From: Massilia polaris
GTDB lineage: Bacteria > Pseudomonadota > Gammaproteobacteria > Burkholderiales > Burkholderiaceae_D
Assembly (NCBI RefSeq): GCF_012927275.1
Contig: NZ_JABBGG010000012.1
Coordinates: 58,402-122,401 of the forward strand
Reading direction: 5' to 3'
Length of the DNA: 64,000 nt
The number at the start of each line of letters is the position of its first letter. The first letter of the stretch is position 1. Shown here one piece after another: positions 55,351-63,791 of this stretch. The position numbers and the translations under genes were made by a program. The notes under the pieces are model-generated. The model saw only the letters and a list, made by a program, of their open reading frames with translations. It ran no database searches and was not told where the DNA came from.

Positions 55351-57402
55351 CTAAAGGATTACGTTGAGCGAGCGCAGCTTGGCGATCTCGTCGGGAGTGT
55401 AGCCGTTTGCTGCGAGGATCTCGGCCGAATGCTGGCCAAAGGCCGGCGCGGCGAATGGCGCGGCAGGCGCGCGGCCACCGAAGCGCACCGCTTCGCTGAA
55501 ACCCTGGTAACTGCCCACCACCGGATGCTGCATCGTGGCCATCATGCCTTCGGCCAGCACTTGCGGATGGGCGAACATGTCCTCGACCGCACGGGCGGCG
55601 GCGCACGGCACATCGGTGCCGAACACGGCTTCCCATTCGAGCGCGGTGCGCTGGGCCAGCGCGGCGCGCAGCTGCGGCACCAGTTCGGCTGCATGGGTTG
55701 CGCGGTCGCGCACGCTGGCATAGCGCGGATCGGCGGCCAGCTCCGGCAGGCCGATGCGTTCGCACAGCGTTTTCCAGAAATGCGGGGTGTTCGCCGACAG
55801 GTAGAGATAGCCTTCACGGCCCGGGTGGATTCCCGTGATGCCGCCGGAACGCATGTCGCGCCCGATCGCCAGCGGCTCGGCCTCGGTGTACACCAGCCGC
55901 GCCGACTGCATCGCCAGCGCACTGCGCAGCAGCGACACACCGACGTACTGGCCGCGCCCGGTCCGGCTGCGCTCGAACAGCGCCGCCGATACGCCCGAGG
56001 CCACCATCGCAGCGGCGTAGTAATCGACCACCGAGCCGTACACGATTTCCGGTACCGCCTGTCCCTGCAGCGAGCAGATGCCGGTGAAGGTCTGCAACAC
56101 CTGGTCGTAGCCGGCGTTATCCTTCATCGGACCGGTGTCGCCATAGCCGGTCACGGCGCAATAGATCAAGCCGGGGCGGCGCGCGCGCAACTGTTCATAG
56201 CCGATGCCGAGCCGTTCCGGCACCGAGGGACGGAAGTTATGCACCAGCACATCGGCGCTGTCGACCAGCTTGAGCAGCACGGCCAGTCCGTCGGCCTGCT
56301 TGAGGTCGATCACGATGCCGCGCTTGCTGCGGTTGACGCCAAGGAAGGCGCGGCTTTCGTTCTCGATGGTCGACGGGTACTTGCGCAGGTTGTCGCCGGC
56401 GGGCGGCTCAACCTTGATGACCTCGGCGCCCATATCGGCCAGCAACGTGCAGCCGTAAGGACCGGCGATGTACGCGCTCAGATCGAGCACGCGCACGCCT
56501 GCCAGCGGCCCGTCGCGGGCTGGCGCCGCCGCGGGGCCGGGCGCGGTGGCGGTCGCTGCCGCGGATGCCAGGATTGCTTCGGCACGCCGTACAAAAGGCG
56601 GATCGACCATCTTGCCGTCAAGCGAAAACGCGGCGAGGCCTGCGCTGGCGGCAGCCTGCGCGGCTTCGACGATGCGGCGCGCGTCGGCCAGCTCAGCCTC
56701 GCTGGCGCCGAAAGCCTCATTGGCCAGCGCTACCTGGCTCGGGTGGATGCAGCTCTTGCCCCGGAAACCTAGGCGGCGCGCGACACGCGCTTCCGCCAGG
56801 TAGCCTGCGCTGTCGCGCATGTCGGCGAAGGCGCCATCGTAGGCAAACACGCCGGCGGCCGCGGCCGCCATGCGCAGGGTGTACATGGCCGCATGGACGT
56901 TGGCCGGGTCGCGCCGGTCAATGCCGTGCGGCTCGAACAGGTCGGCGTAGCCAAGCTGCAAGCCAGCCACCCGCGGGTCGGCGCCGGCGATGTCTTTGGC
57001 GGCCAGCAGGCCAGCCGGTGTTTCGATATTCGCCAGGATCGGAATGAGCCGGGCGACGCCGTTGGCGGCCTCGGCGCGCGCCAGCATCGCGCCGCAGGCG
57101 GCAATGTCGGCCGCCGATTCCGCTTTCGGCAGATTGAGCATGTCGAGCGCACCGCGTCCGATCGCCATGACATCGGCCTCGAAGTGGGGGCTATCGAGTC
57201 CGTTCACGCGCACGATGATCAGCTTGGTGCTGGCCCGCGCGGCGGGCGACTCGAGGAAGGCCGCGACGTTGGCGCGCGCCGCTTCCTTGCGGTCGGCGGC
57301 GACAGCATCTTCCAGGTCGATCGAGATGGCATCGGCCGCGCCCTGCAGCGCTTTCAGGAACAGCTCGGGGCGCGATCCCGGCACAAACAATTTACTGCGC
57401 AT
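55351..57402 (-). CDS. HpcH/HpaI aldolase (citrate-lyase beta-like) fused to CaiB/BaiF CoA-transferase
   Basis: A 683-residue bifunctional protein. Residues 1-275 are a CitE/HpcH-type aldolase or lyase: LFVPGSRPELFLKA, ISIDLEDAV, metal-ligand Glu127 in NIETPAGL, and Asp154 in GYADLFEPHG. After an Ala/Pro linker (about 280-297), residues 298-683 form a family III CoA-transferase: LAGVRVLDLSAYIAGPYG, LADMGAEVIKVEPP, and the catalytic-Asp motif GYDQVLQ (Asp433). A combined route, for instance CoA transfer to an acid and cleavage of a malyl- or citramalyl-CoA-type bond, is inferred; order and substrate are unknown. The start chosen (57402) has GGGAA 7 bases upstream; 57414 is possible. Confidence 0.85.
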   Translation of the reverse strand: MRSKLFVPGSRPELFLKALQGAADAISIDLEDAVAADRKEAARANVAAFLESPAARASTKLIIVRVNGLDSPHFEADVMAIGRGALDMLNLPKAESAADIAACGAMLARAEAANGVARLIPILANIETPAGLLAAKDIAGADPRVAGLQLGYADLFEPHGIDRRDPANVHAAMYTLRMAAAAAGVFAYDGAFADMRDSAGYLAEARVARRLGFRGKSCIHPSQVALANEAFGASEAELADARRIVEAAQAAASAGLAAFSLDGKMVDPPFVRRAEAILASAAATATAPGPAAAPARDGPLAGVRVLDLSAYIAGPYGCTLLADMGAEVIKVEPPAGDNLRKYPSTIENESRAFLGVNRSKRGIVIDLKQADGLAVLLKLVDSADVLVHNFRPSVPERLGIGYEQLRARRPGLIYCAVTGYGDTGPMKDNAGYDQVLQTFTGICSLQGQAVPEIVYGSVVDYYAAAMVASGVSAALFERSRTGRGQYVGVSLLRSALAMQSARLVYTEAEPLAIGRDMRSGGITGIHPGREGYLYLSANTPHFWKTLCERIGLPELAADPRYASVRDRATHAAELVPQLRAALAQRTALEWEAVFGTDVPCAAARAVEDMFAHPQVLAEGMMATMQHPVVGSYQGFSEAVRFGGRAPAAPFAAPAFGQHSAEILAANGYTPDEIAKLRSLNVIL

Positions 57403-57462
57403 TGATATTCCCATTCAGAAATTCAAAGCCGCGCCCGAATCATCGGGCGCGGCCGCCTGCAC

Positions 57463-59622
57463 TTAGAACTTGATGTTGTGGCTCAGCGATACGACCCTGC
57501 CGCGACCAGCCGTGTAGTTCTGGAATCCCGGGATCTGCGACGAGGTCAGGATGTAGGACTTGTTGGCCAGGTTTTCCACGCCAAGGGTCAGCTCGCCGAA
57601 ACGCGAGGTCTTGTAGCTGGCGCCGAAATCGAACAGCGTGTAGCCTTCAGTCTTTTCGTACTGGCTGCGGCCGATGTTGATTTCACGGTCCATCTGGGTG
57701 CGCGCGTTCAGGTTCATGCTGAGCGCGTCCGAGTGTTGCCAGGTCACGGTCGCGCCGACTTTGTTCGGGTTGATGTTCGCCACACCCATGTCGATGATCA
57801 ACGGACCGCCATCGACCGCCACGGTCTTGCCTTCGACGCGCGAGTACAGCGCATTCAGGCGCAGGTCGCGGGTCAGCTTGTACTCACCCGACAGCTCCAG
57901 GCCGCGAATCTCAACCGGCTGGCGGCGCATGATGAAGTCGCCCGTGACAGGCGATACCGACAGCGACACGCCGAAGTCGGAGTAGGTTTCGTACACCGAC
58001 ACGCCGAAGCTGCCGTTGCGGCCACGCCAGTTGGCGCCGATTTCCTTGTTGTCGACGACAACGGCCTGCAGGTCGAGGATGCCGGCGACCGACTGGCCTG
58101 GCTTGTTCACGTTACGCAGCGGGATGCCGACGTTCGGCAGGCTGAAACCCTTGCCGTACGATGCGTACACCGACCAGTCGGCCGGCAGGCGCCAGACCAC
58201 GCCGATGTTCGGCAGGTTTGCCTCGTACTCAAGCTTGCCGCCTTCGACCAGTACACGGTTGTTGAAGTAGGTCGTGGTGTAGCTGTCCACTTCCAGCTCG
58301 CCCGACTCGCGGCGGTAGCCGCCGCTGATGGTGAACTGGCCGAGGTCGTACGACAGCTGGGCAAACGGCGCGGTGCTGCTGTACTCCATCGGTGGCACCC
58401 AAGTGCGGCCGGTGAGCGCCAGCTTCTGTTCGCTCTGGTCGGTCACGATGTCGAGGCCGGCGCGCAGTTCGAGGCCTTCAACGCCGCCCAGCTCTGGACG
58501 GGTCCAGCTGGTGCGCAGGCCCTTCTTCTGCGAATTGACTTCCGACTGGTCAACCAGCGTGCCCAGCGGCGCGAGCAGCGGATCCTGCTTGTCGGCCCCG
58601 CCCTTTTCGGCGACGAAGCGCATCGCCTGGCTGGCGCGGTAGACCTGGGCGGCGACGGTGCCGCCGGCCACGCCTTCGTTGGTGTAGTTCAGCGCGTACT
58701 GGCGGAAATCGTTGAACTCGGTCTGGCCTTCGAACGGACGTCCGCGCTCCGCGGAATCGGTGATCTTGTTGGCGCGGCTGCCTTCGACATAAACGTAATT
58801 GCCGTTGCCGACCAGGTGGAAGCGGCTCGCTTGCGCCTCGATCCGCTGCTGGTTCTGGTGGCCGAAGTTGTAGCCGCCCTTGATGAACAGGTTGCGGCCA
58901 TTGGTGTCGTGCAGCGAGCCGGAAGCGTTCATGCCGATGCGGCGGCCGTTGGCGTCGTACGCGATGCCGCGGTCGACTTCGGCGACCGACAGCAGCAGGT
59001 CGTAGTCTTCCTGCTTGTGCATGAATTCAAGGCCCAGCTTGAGGCCGACGCTGTCGTCCTTGAACTGGCTGCTGGCCTTGCTGGTGATGGTGACCTCGTT
59101 GCCCATCTTGGTCGGGCGCTTCGAGATGTAGTTGATGATGCCGCCTGCGGCGCCCACGCCCTCGGAGGCCGACGGTCCGTTGATGACTTCAATGCGGCCG
59201 ATCACGCCCAGGTCGGTGAACGAGCCGGAACGGTTGGTCTCGCGCAATGGCGAGGTTTGCGGAATGCCGTCGAACAGGCGCAGCGCGATACGGCCACGCA
59301 AGGTTTCGCCGGTGTTACTCATTGCCTGGGTCGGCTCCGAATAGCCTGGCACGGTGCGGGCCAGGATGGCGGTGGCGTCTTCGGTGAGCGCCAGCGACGT
59401 GGCCAGCTCGGCCGCGCTGATGATGTTCACGGCGCCGGGAATCTTGTCCACGGCTTTTGCGGTACGGGTGCCGGTGACGATCACCGAGCGTTCGGCCGGT
59501 ACGTCCTCCGCTCGCTCGGCGGCGGCCGGCTGCTGCGCGGACGCGGCGCCAGCGGCGCTGGCAAGGATCAGCGCGCCGATGGCCGCTGCAACAGGGGTCA
59601 GTTTCATTGTCTCGTTTTTCAT
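57463..59622 (-). CDS. TonB-dependent outer-membrane receptor
   Basis: A 719-residue receptor. It has a signal peptide (about 1-29, ASAAGAASAQQ), a TonB-box-like SVIVTGTRT (about 45-53), a plug domain (about 60-170: INGPSASEGVGAAGGIINYI-like sequence, with ISKRP) and a 22-strand barrel ending in the outer-membrane signature VVSLSHNIKF with terminal Phe. There is no N-terminal signalling domain. Sequence alone does not separate a siderophore from a sugar receptor (plug and barrel look like the siderophore branch), but placement between a sugar kinase and symporter in a LacI-controlled locus argues for a carbohydrate or glycoside. The start could be 59607. Confidence 0.88.
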   Translation of the reverse strand: MKNETMKLTPVAAAIGALILASAAGAASAQQPAAAERAEDVPAERSVIVTGTRTAKAVDKIPGAVNIISAAELATSLALTEDATAILARTVPGYSEPTQAMSNTGETLRGRIALRLFDGIPQTSPLRETNRSGSFTDLGVIGRIEVINGPSASEGVGAAGGIINYISKRPTKMGNEVTITSKASSQFKDDSVGLKLGLEFMHKQEDYDLLLSVAEVDRGIAYDANGRRIGMNASGSLHDTNGRNLFIKGGYNFGHQNQQRIEAQASRFHLVGNGNYVYVEGSRANKITDSAERGRPFEGQTEFNDFRQYALNYTNEGVAGGTVAAQVYRASQAMRFVAEKGGADKQDPLLAPLGTLVDQSEVNSQKKGLRTSWTRPELGGVEGLELRAGLDIVTDQSEQKLALTGRTWVPPMEYSSTAPFAQLSYDLGQFTISGGYRRESGELEVDSYTTTYFNNRVLVEGGKLEYEANLPNIGVVWRLPADWSVYASYGKGFSLPNVGIPLRNVNKPGQSVAGILDLQAVVVDNKEIGANWRGRNGSFGVSVYETYSDFGVSLSVSPVTGDFIMRRQPVEIRGLELSGEYKLTRDLRLNALYSRVEGKTVAVDGGPLIIDMGVANINPNKVGATVTWQHSDALSMNLNARTQMDREINIGRSQYEKTEGYTLFDFGASYKTSRFGELTLGVENLANKSYILTSSQIPGFQNYTAGRGRVVSLSHNIKF

Positions 59623-59696
59623 AATAGTTTTTATAGGGTATGGGTTGAACGGAAACGCTCGCCGGTACCGCCTTGCATGTCAGGATGGATGAGTCG

Positions 59697-60674
59697 TCAT
59701 GTGACCTCCCGCCCGTGGGTGCTCTGGATGAATTCGTGTAATTCGGCGCGCGTCGGGATCGATGTCTGGGCACCCATCCTGGTGACGGTCAACGCGGCTG
59801 CGTGCTGCGCCTGGGTAACGGCATCGTCGAGGTCGAGGCCGCGGCCAATGGCGACTGTCAGCGCGCCGACAAAGGTGTCGCCGGCCGCCGTGGTGTCCAC
59901 CGCCTTGACCTTGACCGCTGGAACAAAGCGCTCATGGCCCGTAGTGGCGACGAGGACGCCGCCGGCGCCCATGGTCAGCAACACTGCGCCGGCGCCGCGC
60001 GCCAGCAGGGCGGCGGCCGCCTCGGCGGCACTGGCGCGGTCGAGGACCGCAAGGCCGGTGAGCTGGGTGGCTTCGGTCTCGTTCAGTATCAGGTAATCGA
60101 CGCTGGCCAGCAGGCCGTCCGGCAGCTGGGCAGCCGGCGCCGGGTTGAACACCACGCGCACGCCGTGCTCGCGGGCGATGGCAATGGCGCGCGCGACGCT
60201 GGCGATGGGCGATTCAAGCTGGCAGATCAGGTAGTCGGCGCCGCCGATGGCGGCGGCGGCAGCCTCGACATGGGCTTCGGACAGCACGGCATTGGCGCCC
60301 GGTGCGAGCACGATGCTGTTCTCGCCGTGATCGTCGACAAAAATGCCCGCCACGCCGGACGCCGCGGACAGGTCGGTGGTCATGTGGGTGGTGGCAATGC
60401 CTTCGCGACCCAGCGATTCGAGCGCCATCTGGCCGAAGCTGTCGTTGCCGATCATGCCGACGAAGCCCACTGCCGCTCCCTGGCGCGCCGCGGCGACAGC
60501 CTGGTTGGCGCCTTTGCCACCCGGGACTTGCTGGAAGCCATCCCCGGTGATGGTTTCACCCGGCGCCGGCATGCGCGGCGTGCGGAACACGAGGTCCATA
60601 TTGACGCTGCCAACCACGACGACACGCGGGACAACTGCGTTACCGACGTCCATCGACTGTTGCTTATTCACCAT
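59697..60674 (-). CDS. rbsK: Ribokinase-family (PfkB) sugar kinase
   Basis: A 325-residue cytoplasmic kinase with the two PfkB signatures: GGKGANQAVAAARQGA near residues 53-68 and DTTAAGDTFVGAL near 265 (catalytic Asp in AAGDT). Sequence VVVVGSVNMDLVFRTPRMPAPGETITG is very ribokinase-like, so D-ribose or a related pentose is the best guess. It is the first gene after the palindromic operator at 60707-60732 and leads the run kinase-receptor-lyase/CoA-transferase-symporter-barrel/FGE-GH127. Confidence 0.88.
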   Translation of the reverse strand: MVNKQQSMDVGNAVVPRVVVVGSVNMDLVFRTPRMPAPGETITGDGFQQVPGGKGANQAVAAARQGAAVGFVGMIGNDSFGQMALESLGREGIATTHMTTDLSAASGVAGIFVDDHGENSIVLAPGANAVLSEAHVEAAAAAIGGADYLICQLESPIASVARAIAIAREHGVRVVFNPAPAAQLPDGLLASVDYLILNETEATQLTGLAVLDRASAAEAAAALLARGAGAVLLTMGAGGVLVATTGHERFVPAVKVKAVDTTAAGDTFVGALTVAIGRGLDLDDAVTQAQHAAALTVTRMGAQTSIPTRAELHEFIQSTHGREVT

Positions 60675-60706
60675 GCGAATCTTCCAGAGTCTCTTGTTTA
60701 TGCCTA

Positions 60707-60732
60707 CGCAAACGATTGCGCAATCGTTTGCG
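60707..60732. promoter_or_regulatory. LacI-type operator (26-bp perfect palindrome)
   Basis: CGCAAACGATTGC (60707-60719) is followed directly by its exact reverse complement (60720-60732). The GCAAACG half-site is typical of the LacI/PurR family. It lies 33 bases before the kinase start and just after the lacI stop, so it should control the kinase-led operon. Confidence 0.85.
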
Positions 60733-60746
60733 CTTATATTTGCTCT

Positions 60747-60775
60747 ATTGAACTCCTATCGTGTACAGGAGTCAA
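60747..60775 (-). promoter_or_regulatory. Candidate promoter of the kinase-led operon
   Basis: On the minus strand TTGACT (60770-60775) lies 17 bases before TTCAAT (60747-60752). The operator begins 15 bases downstream of the minus-10, the place for a roadblock repressor. A second dyad, ACTCCT/AGGAGT (60752-60772), lies across the spacer and may be another protein site. Confidence 0.6.
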
Positions 60776-60836
60776 CAAATTTTTGGTAAGGCAATGGAAG
60801 TGTGGTGGGCGGACCCGCCGCCCGCCGTCAATCGCG

Positions 60837-61835
60837 CTAAAGGGGCGCGGTCGACTGTCTTTGCTTGAGCTCGGACTGGAGCATTTCGCGCCGCAGCGGG
60901 ACGTCGCCGACCATGATACGGTCGATCAGGACCTGGGTGATCAGCTGCCCCATCCGGTATTTCGGCTGCGCCACGGTGGTGAGCGGCGGCGTCGAATACG
61001 ACGCCAGCGCGATATCGTCGTAGCCGACCACCGACAGCTGGCGCGGCACCGCCACCCCCGCCTGGCTGGCGGCGCAGATGCCGCCGATCGCCATCAGGTC
61101 GTTACTGGCAAAGATCGCGGTGGGCGGCTTCTTCAACGCCAGCAGCTGGCTGAACGCAGCAAATCCTCCGGCGCTGGTGAAGTCGCTGCGCACCAGGTAA
61201 TCGAGGCGGAATTTCAGTCCCGCCTCCTTCAGTGCGCGCAGGTAGCCGACCACGCGGTCGCGGCTTGGCGGCAGGTTGATCGGCCCGGACACGCAGGCGA
61301 TGTCGCGGTGGCCCATGTCGAGCAGGTGGCGGGTGGCCAGGTAGCCGCCGGTCTCGTGGTCGGCCTCGATGAAGTCGGCTTCCACGCCGGGCAGCTCGCG
61401 GTCGACCACCACCATCGGCACGTGCAGGTCTCCCAGCAGGCTGGCCAGTTCATCGTCCGAACCGCTGGCGACCAGGATCAGGCCGTCGATGCGCTTTTCC
61501 ATCAGCACGCGCAGGTAGGCGGCCTGCTTCTTCGGGTCGTCGTAGGCGTTGCACAAAATGATGTTGTAGCCGACCTTGAAGGCGGCGTCTTCGATTCCCT
61601 GGATCAGCTCGGCGAAATACGGATTCGAATTGTTGGGGACCATCATGCCGATGGTGTGGGTACGGTCGTTCTTGAGGCTGCGCGCAACGGCGCTGGGGAT
61701 GTAGCGGGTCTCTGCGATGATCGCCAGTACGCGCTTACGTACATCCTCGCTGACGACCCGGGTGTTGTTGATGACGTGCGAAACCGTCGTCGTTGACACG
61801 CCCGCCCGTTCCGCCACCTGCTTCATCGTCGCCAT
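60837..61835 (-). CDS. LacI-family transcriptional repressor (RbsR-like)
   Basis: A 332-residue regulator with the N-terminal helix-turn-helix and hinge (MKQVAERAGVSTTTVSHVIN, about 4-23; hinge SAVARSLKN) and a periplasmic-binding-protein-like ligand domain (IGMMVPNNSNPYFAELIQGI at about 62-81; RVVGYLRALKEAG; SVVGYDDIALASYSTPPLTT). The closest named type I can recognise is RbsR/PurR. It is directly upstream of the kinase-led operon and on the same strand, with the 26-bp palindrome between, so it most likely represses that operon until a sugar binds. Confidence 0.93.
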   Translation of the reverse strand: MATMKQVAERAGVSTTTVSHVINNTRVVSEDVRKRVLAIIAETRYIPSAVARSLKNDRTHTIGMMVPNNSNPYFAELIQGIEDAAFKVGYNIILCNAYDDPKKQAAYLRVLMEKRIDGLILVASGSDDELASLLGDLHVPMVVVDRELPGVEADFIEADHETGGYLATRHLLDMGHRDIACVSGPINLPPSRDRVVGYLRALKEAGLKFRLDYLVRSDFTSAGGFAAFSQLLALKKPPTAIFASNDLMAIGGICAASQAGVAVPRQLSVVGYDDIALASYSTPPLTTVAQPKYRMGQLITQVLIDRIMVGDVPLRREMLQSELKQRQSTAPL

Positions 61836-61888
61836 TGCACTCCCCCCGGGTTGCGATTATGCCGCAGATGAGCAGGAAATTGCAGGCC

Positions 61889-63163
61889 TCATTTCACCAG
61901 GCCCTGATACACGAGGTTATAAAACGGCACGCCCAGCTTCGGCGGGTCGGAAGGCAGCCCGAGCGGCAGGTGCTGGAGCATCAGGATCGCCACCAGGTTT
62001 TCACGCGGGTCGATCGTGTAGTAGGTGGCGGCGGCGCCGGACCAGCCGAACTGGCCCACCGAGCCGGGCCGGCCGCGGCGCGCCGGATCGAGCAGCACCG
62101 AACCGCCCAGGCCGAAGCCTTCCGCCGCGCTGGGCCCGGTTGGCGGGGTCAGGTGCGACAGATGGTTCTGCATCATCAGCTCGACCGTCTTGCGGCCGAG
62201 GATGCTGGCGCCGTCGAGCGTGCCTCCGTTGAGCAGCATCTGCGCGAAGCGGGCGTAGTCGCCGGCGGTGGAATACAGCCCGCCGGCCCCGCTCAGGTAG
62301 GGGTTCATTCGTTCGCCCGCTGCGGGAACCACGCCGGCGGCGGCGGGAGCGACCTTGCCGTCCTTGCCCGACGTGGTCATCGCGGCGATGCGATGGCGGT
62401 TAGCGCTTGGCACGCTGAAGCCGGTGTCGGACATCGAGAGCGGATCGAAGATGCGCTGCTTCAGGTACTGGTCGAACGGCATGCCGGCGACCACCTCGAC
62501 CAGCCTGCCAAGCAGCTGGGTGGCGACGCCATCGTAGTGAAATTGTTCGCCCGGCTCGTGCGCCAGCGGCAGGCGCGCCAGCCGCGCCGCGTATTCTTTC
62601 AGGTCGGCGGACTCGGACAGGCGCCCGCGTGCGAACAGAACGTTGACCGGCGCGTCGTCCTTGCCGTAGACGGCGAAACCGGGCGTGTGGGTCAGCAGGT
62701 GGCGGATCGTCAGGCGGTTTTCGGCGGGCCGCAGTTTGGGCGCGGCGGCGCTGCCGCCGGCAAACAACTTGGGCTGGGCAAAGTCCGGCAGGTACTTGCC
62801 TACCGGGTCTTCCAGGCCCAGCTTGCCCTCTTCCATCAAGGTCAGCACGGCGACAGCGGTCACCGTTTTGGTCATCGAATAGATGCGGAAAATGGAATCG
62901 CGCTGCATCGGCTGGCCGCGCGCGGCGTCCTGGTGGCCGTAGGCCTGCCAGTCAATGATCGTGCCATTGCGCGCCACCAGGGTCACTGCGCCAAGGTACT
63001 GCTCGCGGGCGATAACGTCCTGTATGAAACGGTGCAGTCTTCCCAGCCGCTCCGGCGACACGCCATGCGCCGCCAGCGGGCCCAGTGGAAGGCTGGCAGC
63101 TGTGCCGTGACCGGGGCCAAACAGCGCCGCGACGACCAGTACCGAAACAAGGAATTTCATCAT
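61889..63163 (-). CDS. Serine hydrolase of the class C beta-lactamase/esterase family
   Basis: A 424-residue secreted protein with a signal peptide (about 1-23). The catalytic Ser-Lys motif is YSMTKT (Ser96, Lys99); the Tyr region reads QFHYDGVATQLLG in place of the usual Tyr-x-Asn; the third motif region has FGWSGAAAT in place of Lys-Thr-Gly. This pattern fits esterase or D-amino-peptidase members (EstB-like) better than true beta-lactamases. It precedes lacI by 53 bases. A deacetylase or esterase role for substituted sugars is possible but is only inferred from position. Confidence 0.85.
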   Translation of the reverse strand: MMKFLVSVLVVAALFGPGHGTAASLPLGPLAAHGVSPERLGRLHRFIQDVIAREQYLGAVTLVARNGTIIDWQAYGHQDAARGQPMQRDSIFRIYSMTKTVTAVAVLTLMEEGKLGLEDPVGKYLPDFAQPKLFAGGSAAAPKLRPAENRLTIRHLLTHTPGFAVYGKDDAPVNVLFARGRLSESADLKEYAARLARLPLAHEPGEQFHYDGVATQLLGRLVEVVAGMPFDQYLKQRIFDPLSMSDTGFSVPSANRHRIAAMTTSGKDGKVAPAAAGVVPAAGERMNPYLSGAGGLYSTAGDYARFAQMLLNGGTLDGASILGRKTVELMMQNHLSHLTPPTGPSAAEGFGLGGSVLLDPARRGRPGSVGQFGWSGAAATYYTIDPRENLVAILMLQHLPLGLPSDPPKLGVPFYNLVYQGLVK

Positions 63164-63251
63164 GATCCGCGGAGAAAGGTTGACTGAAGGTCTATTTTAC
63201 TCCGGCGCAGTCAATCGTCGAAAAGCGTGCAAGTCGTCCGGTCGAAAATAA

Positions 63252-63286
63252 AAAAGCCGGAGACGCACACAGCGACTCCGGCTTTT
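63252..63286 (-). terminator. Strong intrinsic terminator directly after rpsJ
   Basis: On the minus strand AAAAGCCGGAG-type arms (63276-63286 and 63252-63262, 11 bp perfect, 13-base loop) are followed by a T-rich run to about 63244. It lies 31 bases after the rpsJ stop and shows that rpsJ is the end of its transcription unit. Confidence 0.93.
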
Positions 63287-63317
63287 AGTTCTGGCGGCCG
63301 TGCGGCCAACAGAAGAA

Positions 63318-63635
63318 TTACTGCAGTTTGATTTCGACGTCTACACCTGCTGGCAGGTCCAGCTTCATCAGTGCGTCAACGGTCTTGTCCGTTGGGTCGA
63401 CGATGTCCATCAGGCGCTGGTGCGTACGGATCTCGAACTGGTCGCGCGAGGTCTTGTTGACGTGCGGCGAACGCAGGACGTCGAAACGCTGGATGCGGGT
63501 TGGCAGTGGGACTGGACCCTTGACAACGGCGCCGGTGCGCTTCGCGGTCTCAACGATTTCCAGTGCGGACTGGTCGATCAGCTTGTAATCGAACGCTTTC
63601 AGGCGAATACGGATTTTCTGGTTTGGTGCGGACAT
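63318..63635 (-). CDS. rpsJ: 30S ribosomal protein S10
   Basis: S10 binds 16S rRNA in the head domain and, as NusE, joins transcription antitermination. The 105-residue product has [20 protein letters not shown] and the loop [20 protein letters not shown]. It is normally the first gene of the S10 operon followed at once by rplC. Here it follows tuf and is cut off by a terminator, with rplC about 19.3 kb further on. Confidence 0.98.
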   Translation of the reverse strand: MSAPNQKIRIRLKAFDYKLIDQSALEIVETAKRTGAVVKGPVPLPTRIQRFDVLRSPHVNKTSRDQFEIRTHQRLMDIVDPTDKTVDALMKLDLPAGVDVEIKLQ

Positions 63636-63710
63636 GTTATTTCCTTAAAGAGCGAACCGCGCTGATTGCACGGCAATATATGGGAGCGACATTCTACTAC
63701 GAAATCACAA

Positions 63711-63732
63711 GGAGGAACGCGAACGTTCCTCC
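63711..63732 (-). other. Hairpin in the tuf-rpsJ gap
   Basis: GGAGGAACG-TTCG-CGTTCCTCC is a perfect 9-bp hairpin on the minus strand, 59 bases after the tuf stop, followed by TTGTGATTT, so it may be a weak terminator. A TAGAAT box (63691-63696) just after it could serve as minus-10 for rpsJ, but no good minus-35 is seen. Confidence 0.5.
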
Positions 63733-63791
63733 CTGTTGCAATCTTGAGTCAGGCAGGAAAGGCTTGCGCCCTCCCCGCCCGGCTGGGGCAA

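Noticed and set aside
57478..60096. Very long open frame (872 codons) on the plus strand
   Set aside because: It lies antisense to the TonB receptor and kinase genes. Its Ala/Arg/Val/His-rich content is that of a GC-rich shadow, and the opposite strand encodes recognised proteins.
61889..63163. True beta-lactamase giving antibiotic resistance
   Set aside because: The Ser-x-x-Lys motif is present, but the Tyr-x-Asn and Lys-Thr-Gly regions are replaced. The sequence fits the esterase/peptidase side of the family.
44207..63250. Integrative element inserted at the tRNA-Val 3' end
   Set aside because: No integrase, no visible duplicate of the tRNA 3' end at the far side, and the accessory genes are on the 5' side of the tRNA. 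The way the genes entered is unresolved.
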